Assembly (NCBI GenBank): GCA_030695265.1
Contig: JAUYTA010000020.1
Coordinates: forward strand, 1 to 6,478
Direction of reading: 5' to 3'
DNA length: 6,478 nt
From: Bacteroidota bacterium
GTDB taxonomy: Bacteria; Bacteroidota; Bacteroidia; Bacteroidales; Prolixibacteraceae
Position numbers and translations under genes: made by a program. The notes beneath the pieces are model-generated. The model made no database searches, was not told the DNA's origin, and saw only the letters and a list, made by a program, of their open reading frames with translations. Positions 1 through 5,590 of the stretch are shown here, in pieces (the first letter of the stretch is position 1; every line of letters begins with the position of its first letter).

Positions 1-1032
1 GGTTGATGTACCATCTGTCGATTTCCAAATAACATCAATAGAACCGCCATCGGTACCATACCGCATGCAATCAAATGAAATGGCTGTTGGGGTAAAATTT
101 AAACCTGTTTTTGGGCGGATGCTGAATCCAACCATTCCTTCAGGACTTGCGGATCCCAGTTGCTCTGTTGGTTGGAACCGGGTGTAAGTGATGTCGTAGG
201 TCGTGTTAAAGTCTTTGTAGGGTATCTTCCCACCAACAGAAACGAAATTCCGGCTAAAATAATCAGCAGTGCCTTCAGAAAAGGTGGCGACCTGTCCGGC
301 AGTTCCCAAACCGAAAGGCCAGGTAACAGTTGTTTTGGCATCCACCGTTTGTCCGCCCTCATAAACTATACCTGTTACATTAAAATTGTCGATCATAAAA
401 GTGGCTGTTTGACTTGTTGATGCAGTACAGCCTATCAGACGGACGATCACATTTTCCTTGTTCCTGGCCGAAATGGCAACAGAATAACTGTTGTAGGTCC
501 ACCATCCTGAAGCGGAATTATAGCTTCCTGCATCAACCCAATTGGTTCCGCCGTCGATTGAATAAACAGCTTCAAGATAATCATCTACACTATTTTGTCC
601 CCCTGCCATAGAGAAGTTCAGCGAAATGCCGTCATAACCCGTTGTAGGGAATGAAAACTCAAAGTAGTGGTTGTGCTTGGCCGCATTCGTAAAATCAGTA
701 ATCGTATTTGGCCCCTGAAACATCAACCTGAGGATGTAGTTATTGTAGCCGGTCTTTAACTGGCTATACGTGGTTTTGGTACCCAATGTGTAGTTGGCCT
801 TATTACCAATGTAACTATCCGGAAATACAGCAAATTTTGAATTTGATATGGTGATGTTCGGATCTGCTGCAAGAGCGGTGGCTGTGGGTGTATAATACGT
901 ACTGTCGCCACTGGTCGAAGTTGAGTACACAAAATCAAAATTCCAGTCGGCAAGTTTAACCTGAGCTGAGCTTTCCCAGAAAATAAAGGATAAGAAACTC
1001 AGTAAAACAACAAAGTGCAATTTTCTTTTCAT
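1..1032 (-). CDS. Secreted beta-rich protein, N-terminal part (possible pectate-lyase-associated protein)
   Basis: The frame is open for 344 codons from the ATG at 1032-1030 to the window edge, so the C-terminus is missing. Residues 1-23 form a signal peptide: basic MKRK, a hydrophobic stretch, then a likely signal peptidase I cut before Gln24. Two regions follow. About 24-222 is rich in Tyr, Asn, Ser and Thr, with features such as SIDGGTNW (158-165) and MIDNFNVTG (213-221), like a jelly-roll or carbohydrate-binding sandwich. About 233-344 runs from TVTWPFGLGT to FTPTAISFDCMRYGTDGG (313-330). From memory, this second pattern occurs as an accessory domain in secreted Bacteroidota pectate lyases and related surface proteins. 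No catalytic domain is visible; it would lie beyond the edge, perhaps with a type IX secretion tail. The existence of the gene is firm; the link to pectin is inference. Confidence 0.85.
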   Translation of the reverse strand, partial: MKRKLHFVVLLSFLSFIFWESSAQVKLADWNFDFVYSTSTSGDSTYYTPTATALAADPNITISNSKFAVFPDSYIGNKANYTLGTKTTYSQLKTGYNNYILRLMFQGPNTITDFTNAAKHNHYFEFSFPTTGYDGISLNFSMAGGQNSVDDYLEAVYSIDGGTNWVDAGSYNSASGWWTYNSYSVAISARNKENVIVRLIGCTASTSQTATFMIDNFNVTGIVYEGGQTVDAKTTVTWPFGLGTAGQVATFSEGTADYFSRNFVSVGGKIPYKDFNTTYDITYTRFQPTEQLGSASPEGMVGFSIRPKTGLNFTPTAISFDCMRYGTDGGSIDVIWKSTDGTST

Positions 1033-1461
1033 AAGTTTTAAGTTTAAGTTTATATACAAGCTAAACTAATTCAAATTGTAGAGACCCCGATTTTAAAAGT
1101 TCCCAAACAACGCCGACAATCTTCCCAGAGCGGGAAATATTTCCCAAATAGGGGGAGTAATTAATCTAGAAAAAAGTACGAATCCATCAAGACCAGATTC
1201 ATTCGGCTGATACAATGTGGATTACATAGAAATAGGATTAAGATGCACATTCGTTCCTAATCTTGTCTGAACTTTCAGTAATTTGGTCAAATGAAATAGG
1301 GGATAGATGGCTATTTTCAGGGGTAAATGAAATTAAGATTTTGCTGAAAGACAATCACAACCACCTGGGATGGTGAACCGAATTCAGTACAACAACCGAT
1401 TATTTTTTTATTGTCAGCAAGAGTTAAGCTGCAAGGCAAAATAAAAATTGGAAAGCTGATT
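1033..1461. other. Spacer between iorB and the secreted-protein gene
   Basis: This 429-bp stretch holds no convincing gene on either strand. On the minus strand it follows iorB and precedes the secreted-protein gene, so it should carry the iorB transcript end and the promoter of the next gene. I see no hairpin with a T-run that would make a clear iorB terminator. A weak promoter-like pair for the secreted gene is TTTG (minus, 1075-1072) and TATATAAA (minus, 1056-1049). Its 15-bp gap is shorter than the roughly 19-21 bp usual in Bacteroidota, and the -7 box matches TAnnTTTG poorly. The leader at 1033-1051 is three near-copies of AAGTTT. An imperfect inverted repeat (8 of 10 pairs) lies at 1234-1243 and 1255-1264. 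The clearest element is the palindrome at 1132-1145. Confidence 0.6.
1132..1145. promoter_or_regulatory. Perfect 14-bp palindrome GGGAAATATTTCCC with nearby TTCCC copies
   Basis: GGGAAATATTTCCC is fully self-complementary and lies about 100 bp upstream of the secreted-protein start. Further TTCCC copies on the plus strand occur at 1100-1104 and 1122-1126; the palindrome supplies a third at 1141-1145. The copy at 1122-1126 can also pair with GGGAA at 1132-1136. The position upstream of a secreted, probably glycan-related gene fits a dimeric regulator site, for example of a hybrid two-component sensor. The regulator is unknown and the role is inferred only from symmetry and place. Confidence 0.35.
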
Positions 1462-2043
1462 TTACCGGTTTTCTTCAGCAAAAGCCCGTCCGCGGCGCAA
1501 AGCTTCGAGATTCATGTCCACAACGGCTTCGCCTTTTCGCTCAAAAATGGTACGGATACCATTTTCAATTTTGGCGAATTCGATGTCGATAAAAGGAGAT
1601 GCAGCACCCAGCATTACCATGTTCGACGCACGTGAACTGCCCACTTCTTTGGCAATGGCATCAGCATCAATAGCAATAAAACGTGGCAATTTCCGGATTT
1701 CTGCCAATACAAGTTCAATGTCGGGATAGTTCGGGATGTTGACAAATGGAGTGATGTTGGTTACCAAATAGCCAGTTTCTGAAAGATAAGGCAGATATCG
1801 AAGCGATTCCATCGGTTCAACCGACAGGATCAGATCAGCAGATCCACCGGGAATTAAATCCGAAGAAATGGGCTGATCGGAAATGCGCATGTGCGAATAA
1901 ACGGCTCCGCCACGCTGGCTCATTCCGTGCGTTTCGGCTTGTTTAATGAGCAGTCCGTCGGCCAAAGCTGCCTCACCCAATGCGGTTGCGATCGATAAAA
2001 TTCCCTGTCCGCCAACTCCTGCAAGTATGATGTCTGATTTCAT
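1462..2043 (-). CDS. iorB: Indolepyruvate oxidoreductase, beta subunit
   Basis: This 193-residue protein is a full-length gamma-type 2-oxoacid oxidoreductase subunit. It opens with a nucleotide-binding-like GVGGQG loop at residues 9-14. The family hallmark around KQAETHGMSQRGGAVYSHMR follows at residues 34-53. IorB pairs with IorA to convert indolepyruvate and other aryl pyruvates, made from aromatic amino acids by transaminases, to aryl-acetyl-CoA and CO2, passing electrons to a low-potential carrier. It is cytoplasmic. The start at 2043 puts GVGGQG at the expected distance from the N-terminus. No Shine-Dalgarno sequence is visible, as usual in Bacteroidota. It lies 154 bp downstream of iorA on the same strand, and that gap is taken up by a repeat element. 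The next minus-strand gene is the secreted protein, so the phenylacetate-CoA ligase often found near iorAB is not on this side. Confidence 0.93.
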   Translation of the reverse strand: MKSDIILAGVGGQGILSIATALGEAALADGLLIKQAETHGMSQRGGAVYSHMRISDQPISSDLIPGGSADLILSVEPMESLRYLPYLSETGYLVTNITPFVNIPNYPDIELVLAEIRKLPRFIAIDADAIAKEVGSSRASNMVMLGAASPFIDIEFAKIENGIRTIFERKGEAVVDMNLEALRRGRAFAEENR

Positions 2044-2054
2044 GTTGAAGTTTT

Positions 2055-2190
2055 AAAGCCCCACCCAAACCCTCCCCAAAAGGGAGGGCCTCTGCGTAGC
2101 GCAAGTTCTAAATGTTTTTTTTAAAGAATACTTTCCCAATTTTCAAGTCCTAAGCTCCCTCTCCTTTGGAGAGGGCTGGGGAGAGGCTTT
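2055..2190. repeat. 136-bp inverted-repeat element between iorA and iorB
   Basis: The two 34-bp ends (2055-2088 and 2157-2190) are inverted copies of each other, matching at 27 of 34 positions, and both outer termini begin AAAGCC. Each end also folds on itself: CCCTCCC/GGGAGGG with a 5-nt loop at the left, and CCCTCTCC/GGAGAGGG with a 3-nt loop at the right. The AT-rich centre contains TGCG-TAG-CGCA at 2093-2103 and a T-run. From memory, very similar CCCTCTCCTTTGGAGAGGG-type sequences are scattered between genes in many Bacteroidota genomes, which suggests a MITE- or REP-like family moved by a transposase elsewhere. No clear target-site duplication is visible. It fills the gap from 7 bp after the iorA stop to 11 bp before the iorB start. 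Confidence 0.8.
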
Positions 2191-2197
2191 TGGCTGA

Positions 2198-3793
2198 TCA
2201 CTTCTGATTCCTCTTCCTGCTGCTGGCGCGCTGAATGCACTCGCGGCGCGGAATAATTACAGAAACACCTTCGTACGCAAATTCCTGACGGAACAAGCGA
2301 ACCATTTCTTCATGGTTTTTCCTCAACGGAACGATGGTGTGAATGTGTGCAGGATCGACTCCAACGCCAATACAAATTGATTCAATTTTTCCCAATGCTG
2401 ATGAATCCTGTCCTCCGGTCATCGAAACCGATTCGTTGTCAGAAATAACAATGGTTATGCTTGATTTTTCGTTTACCGCATCGAGCAAACCGGTAATTCC
2501 CGAATGTGCAAAAGTGGAATCGCCAATCATTGCAACCGATGGAATCAGGCCTGCATCGGCAGCTCCTTTTGCCATAGTAATCGAAGCGCCCATATCCACA
2601 CACGAATAAATGGTTTCGTAGGGAGGCAAAGCGCCCAGTGTATAGCAACCAATATCAGAAAATACGCGGCCTTTGGTATAATCGGCCAATGCTTCGTTCA
2701 TCGCCACATAGGCGTCCTGGTGACCGCACCCCTGGCACAATGCCGGCGGACGGTTGGCAACAACTTCAGGAATTTCATATCCCTGAAAAAATTCTTTGCC
2801 GAGCGCTTTCGCAATTAAATCGGGATTCAATTCGCCGTCGCGGGGCAAAGTTCCGTCCAAGCGACCTTTTACAGGAGTTCCGTTGGCGAAAAAACCTTTC
2901 AGCGATTCTTCCACCATCGGGGCGCCTTCTTCCAAAATCAATAATTCATCGCATTCCTGATTGAGCCTTTTGATGAGTTTTTCAGGAAGCGGATATTGCG
3001 ATATTTTAACCACCGGGAAAGGGCAAGTTCCGTTCGGATAATGTTCCATCAGATAATTGTAGGCAATTCCACAGGCCACAATTCCGAGGCTTGTATCTGC
3101 ACCTTCTTCGTACCGGTTGTATTTTGATTCTTCTGAAAGTTTCAGGAATAAATCCTGACTTTGGAGCAATCCCTTGTATTTGCGGCGGGCAATGGCCGGA
3201 AGCAGGATAAACTGACGGGGATCGGCTGGCATTGAAAGCTGGTTTTCGTCGAGGACTTCACTACACTCAACTCCTGCACGCGAATGCGCCATTCGGGTTG
3301 TGATCCGGAGCATTACAGGCACTTTGGTCAGTTCCGAAAGGGCAAATCCTTCGCGAGCCATGTCGTAGGCTTCCTGTTGCGACGAAGGTTCAAGAATAGG
3401 AACCATGGCAAACTTTCCGTAGAAACGCGAATCCTGCTCATTCTGAGACGAATGCATCGAAGGATCATCGGCTACGGTTAAAATCAGTCCGCCGTTTACT
3501 CCGGTCATGGCTGCATTGATAAAGGCATCAGCCGCAACGTTCAGTCCCACATGTTTCATGCACGATATGGCCCGTTTTCCGGCATACGACATTCCAAGGG
3601 CAGTTTCGAAGGCTGTCTTCTCGTTGGCCGACCATTTCCGGTGAATATTTCGTTCTTCCGCTAAGGGATGATCCTGTATAAATTCGGTAATTTCGGTGGA
3701 AGGAGTTCCGGGATAAGCATAAACGCCCGACATTCCGCCATCAATGGCTCCCTGTCCGATCGCTTCAACTCCCAAAAACAAATGCTTTTGCAT
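2198..3793 (-). CDS. iorA: Indolepyruvate oxidoreductase, alpha subunit (TPP-binding, no ferredoxin domain)
   Basis: This 531-residue protein is the thiamine-pyrophosphate subunit that works with IorB on indolepyruvate and related aryl pyruvates. The N-terminal pyrimidine-binding half shows AYPGTPSTEI (26-35), WSANEKTAFE (54-63) and CMKHVGLNVAAD (78-89). The C-terminal TPP half shows CQGCGH (353-358), a GDS-to-DN thiamine motif running from 424 to 453, and MTGGQDSS, all family hallmarks. I chose the ATG at 3793. An upstream in-frame ATG at 3856 would add 21 residues with no family match and would overlap a likely promoter. The protein stops soon after RREC (Cys519) with a basic tail, so the C-terminal 2[4Fe-4S] ferredoxin domain of archaeal IorA is absent. 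A short form may be normal in Bacteroidota. It probably forms one operon with iorB. Confidence 0.93.
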   Translation of the reverse strand: MQKHLFLGVEAIGQGAIDGGMSGVYAYPGTPSTEITEFIQDHPLAEERNIHRKWSANEKTAFETALGMSYAGKRAISCMKHVGLNVAADAFINAAMTGVNGGLILTVADDPSMHSSQNEQDSRFYGKFAMVPILEPSSQQEAYDMAREGFALSELTKVPVMLRITTRMAHSRAGVECSEVLDENQLSMPADPRQFILLPAIARRKYKGLLQSQDLFLKLSEESKYNRYEEGADTSLGIVACGIAYNYLMEHYPNGTCPFPVVKISQYPLPEKLIKRLNQECDELLILEEGAPMVEESLKGFFANGTPVKGRLDGTLPRDGELNPDLIAKALGKEFFQGYEIPEVVANRPPALCQGCGHQDAYVAMNEALADYTKGRVFSDIGCYTLGALPPYETIYSCVDMGASITMAKGAADAGLIPSVAMIGDSTFAHSGITGLLDAVNEKSSITIVISDNESVSMTGGQDSSALGKIESICIGVGVDPAHIHTIVPLRKNHEEMVRLFRQEFAYEGVSVIIPRRECIQRASSRKRNQK

Positions 3794-3822
3794 AGTAAGT
3801 TTTTTAATTTCAAAATCGGGGT

Positions 3823-3830
3823 CAAAAATA
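3823..3830 (-). promoter_or_regulatory. Likely Bacteroidota -7 promoter box for iorA
   Basis: The minus strand reads TATTTTTG, an exact match to the Bacteroidota -7 consensus TAnnTTTG. It lies about 30 nt upstream of the chosen iorA start, leaving a short leader of roughly 20-25 nt. I could not find a good -33 TTTG at the expected distance; only a T-rich stretch is there, so the call rests on one box. It also argues against starting iorA at 3856. Confidence 0.35.
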
Positions 3831-3907
3831 GCGGATTCTGCCAGTAAAAAGCCCACATAAATCTTGTTTTATGAATTTTGCCCGTATTTAGATTCGTTCT
3901 AAAAAGC

Positions 3908-3946
3908 ATTCATAAAAAATGAATAAATTGGCAGTTGATTTATTCA
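3908..3946. promoter_or_regulatory. Inverted repeats upstream of the GH5 gene, possible operator or leader hairpins
   Basis: TGAATAAAT (3920-3928) and ATTTATTCA (3938-3946) form a perfect 9-bp inverted repeat with a 9-nt loop, ending 26 bp before the GH5 start codon. ATTCAT (3908-3913) and ATGAAT (3919-3924) form a second inverted repeat that shares the middle arm, so the two pairings exclude each other in RNA. Another ATGAAT lies at 3871-3876. This could be a cluster of regulator half-sites or alternative leader structures. The stems are pure A/T apart from one C/G pair, so hairpins would be weak, and DNA binding seems the likelier use. No convincing promoter for the GH5 gene was found. Confidence 0.35.
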
Positions 3947-3972
3947 ACAAAAACCAACTAATCTGATTTACT

Positions 3973-5070
3973 ATGAAAAACTTTCTGCTTTTTGCTTTCG
4001 CTGTTGTACTTCTGGCATCGTGCCAGCCCAAACCAATTTCCAACGGATCGCCTACCGATTTTAAAATTTTTAAAGGAACCAATGTTGCCCATTGGCTTTC
4101 GCAGTCGGAAGCACGTGGTGCCGAACGCGACAGTTTCTTTCAGGAAAAAGATGTGATCGCAATTAAAGAACTTGGTTTCGACCACATTCGGCTGCCCATT
4201 GACGAAGAACAAATGTGGGATTCAACAGGTGCCCGCCACGAAGATGCGTTTAAACTGATGACGGATGGAATTGATTGGAGCATAAAACATCAGCTAAAAG
4301 TGATTGTAGATTTACATATTTTGCGTTCGCACCATTTCAATGCCGAAGTGAAACCTTTGTGGACTGATCCCAAAGAACAGGAAAAATTCTACCAGCTTTG
4401 GGTAGATCTTTCTGCAGCACTCAAAAAATATTCGGTGGGAGATGTAGCTTACGAACTGATGAACGAAGCTGTGGCTGATGACCCTGAACAATGGAACAAT
4501 CTAGTTTCCAATGCGATGAGAAAAATTCGCGCCATTGAACCTGAACGCATCATTGTAATTGGATCGAACAAATGGCAATCGGCTCAGACTTTTGATGTTT
4601 TAAAAGTTCCGGATGACAAGAACATTATCCTTAGTTTTCATTTCTACGAACCATTTTTGCTTACCCATTATCATGCAAGCTGGACACATCTGCGCAACTA
4701 CACAGGTCCGGTGCATTATCCGGGAGAATTGTTGAGCCAGTTAGAATTTGATACTCTGTCAGCCGATCAGCAAGCCATCGCCAAGAATTTTGTTGGTAAA
4801 GCCTGGAACATGGAAAAACTGGAAGAAATGATGCAACTGCCGATTCAGAAAGCAAAAGAGCTTGGACTTCAGTTGTATTGCGGCGAATATGGTATAATTG
4901 CCGGAGCTCCTGAAGAAGACAGAATCCGCTGGTACAACGACATGATTTCGGTTTTCAATAAAAACGGCATCGCTTCAGCCAATTGGAACTACAAAAGCGG
5001 ATCGTTTGGAATGGATCTTGGAAACGGAACAAAAAATGAAGCCATGATTCAGGCGGTTACCCGAAAATAG
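3973..5070 (+). CDS. GH5-type glycoside hydrolase lipoprotein (cellulase fold)
   Basis: This complete 365-residue protein begins with a lipoprotein signal (hydrophobic residues 4-14, lipobox LASC with Cys17). It should therefore be lipid-anchored outside the cytoplasm. No acidic run follows Cys17, so the usual Bacteroidota surface-export signal is not obvious and a periplasmic location is likely. The rest is a (beta/alpha)8 barrel with family-5 hallmarks: GTNVAHW (35-41), HIRLPI with Arg73 (71-76), VDLH (112-115), ELMNEA with acid/base Glu165 (161-166), HFY (223-225), CGEYG with nucleophile Glu305 (303-307), and Trp338 in NWNYK. It probably cleaves beta-linked glucan, mannan or related glycosides; the subfamily and substrate cannot be read from sequence alone. 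An in-frame TGA at 3964 excludes a longer start. No carbohydrate-binding module is attached, and no SusC/SusD genes are in view. Confidence 0.9.
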   Translation: MKNFLLFAFAVVLLASCQPKPISNGSPTDFKIFKGTNVAHWLSQSEARGAERDSFFQEKDVIAIKELGFDHIRLPIDEEQMWDSTGARHEDAFKLMTDGIDWSIKHQLKVIVDLHILRSHHFNAEVKPLWTDPKEQEKFYQLWVDLSAALKKYSVGDVAYELMNEAVADDPEQWNNLVSNAMRKIRAIEPERIIVIGSNKWQSAQTFDVLKVPDDKNIILSFHFYEPFLLTHYHASWTHLRNYTGPVHYPGELLSQLEFDTLSADQQAIAKNFVGKAWNMEKLEEMMQLPIQKAKELGLQLYCGEYGIIAGAPEEDRIRWYNDMISVFNKNGIASANWNYKSGSFGMDLGNGTKNEAMIQAVTRK

Positions 5071-5080
5071 AATTGCCTAA

Positions 5081-5421
5081 AGCAATAATGGATCAGCCAA
5101 TGCAACCTTAACCGGTGAACTGGTGATGAAAACCGGAAAACGAATGTTCAGTCTGTACATTACCGACGACACCGGGGAATTATAAAACTTCGCCGTGGAA
5201 GGGTAATCACACCCTCTCACGGCGAAATTGATTTTAGTGCCGATAATATCGGCATGGAAATCTGCAAGGAATTGTTTGACCAGGGATTTCCGTATTTGGA
5301 ATTGACAGAGTTGGGGAAAAGGGAATTGGATGGGATAGAAGAAAAACATCCTGAAAATGACGTTTTTAAAAACCTGTATAAAATCCGAAAGCTGCAAATG
5401 AGCCCTCAGTTTACAGAATGA
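5081..5421 (+). pseudogene. Possible small frameshifted gene of unknown function
   Basis: Two protein-like frames abut here. The first is open from 5081, has an ATG at 5126, reads MKTGKRMFSLYITDDTG and stops at 5183-5185. The second is open from 5119 and ends at the TGA at 5419-5421. It encodes a charged, ordinary-looking segment that includes GMEICKELFDQGFPYLELTE, from the codon before its internal ATG at 5254. One extra G in the GGGG run at 5174-5177 would join them into a single protein of about 98 residues from 5126. I do not recognise either part. If intact, the 5254 ATG alone would give 55 residues. The hairpin at 5189-5226 lies within the joined frame, which is odd for coding DNA, so insertion into a former gene is another reading. 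The region could also be non-coding, as open frames this short can arise by chance. A 127-codon minus-strand frame over the same stretch (5077-5460) looks like a shadow. Confidence 0.3.
5189..5226. terminator. Strong hairpin downstream of GH5, possible terminator
   Basis: TTCGCCGTGGAAGGGT and ACCCTCTCACGGCGAA pair at 14 of 16 positions around a 6-nt AATCAC loop, by far the strongest stem in this spacer. It starts about 120 bp after the GH5 stop. The downstream sequence on either strand is only moderately T-rich (ATTGATTTTA on plus, GTTTTATAAT on minus), so it is not a textbook Rho-independent terminator. It may end GH5 transcription, or be a small inserted palindrome interrupting the candidate gene around it. 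Confidence 0.4.
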
Positions 5422-5440
5422 TCTTTTTAGAGAATGTGTG

Positions 5441-5472
5441 AATTGTGTAACATTTTTCAATAATTCTGTAAC
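5441..5472. promoter_or_regulatory. Tandem direct repeat AATTSTGTAAC, 21-bp period, upstream of kaiC
   Basis: AATTGTGTAAC (5441-5451) and AATTCTGTAAC (5462-5472) differ at one of 11 positions and start exactly 21 bp apart, two turns of B-DNA, so both copies face the same side of the helix. They lie about 120-150 bp upstream of the kaiC start. Head-to-tail sites at this period are typical of response-regulator dimers, including the LytTR class common in Bacteroidota. Naming a regulator would be a guess. No clear TTTG/TAnnTTTG promoter was found between here and kaiC. Confidence 0.35.
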
Positions 5473-5533
5473 TCATAATTCAAAAATAAATTAAAATTTT
5501 AGACAATTTTATATACGTTAAAAAATTATATGA

Positions 5534-5562
5534 CTATAATATCGGTTGGTTATAGCCATAAC
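5534..5562. repeat. Two overlapping short inverted repeats just upstream of kaiC
   Basis: CTATAA (5534-5539) pairs with TTATAG (5550-5555), and GTTAT (5549-5553) pairs with ATAAC (5558-5562). The two pairings share bases and cannot form together. They end 28 bp before the kaiC start. The stems are short and A/T-rich, so this may be chance in an AT-rich leader; it could also be a regulator site. Confidence 0.2.
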
Positions 5563-5590
5563 TGCAAGAACAATGTATAAATGAAAATCA

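Noticed and set aside
160..611. Plus-strand open frames at 160-420 and 414-611
   Set aside because: They lie opposite the continuous 344-codon minus-strand secreted-protein frame, which has a signal peptide and domain-like content.
1355..1378. Short CACC/GGTG pairing as an iorB terminator
   Set aside because: The stem is only four pairs and is not followed by a T-run on the minus strand.
1411..1635. Plus-strand 74-codon frame at the end of iorB
   Set aside because: Most of it is antisense to iorB and the translation has no protein-family features.
3794..3856. Longer IorA start at 3856, adding 21 residues
   Set aside because: The added residues have no family resemblance, IorA proteins begin close to the MQKHLFLGVEAI segment, and the extension overlaps an exact TAnnTTTG promoter box.
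5077..5460. 127-codon minus-strand open frame between GH5 and kaiC
   Set aside because: Its Phe- and Gln-rich translation looks like the antisense of the charged plus-strand frame, it has no recognisable domain, and it crosses the strong hairpin.
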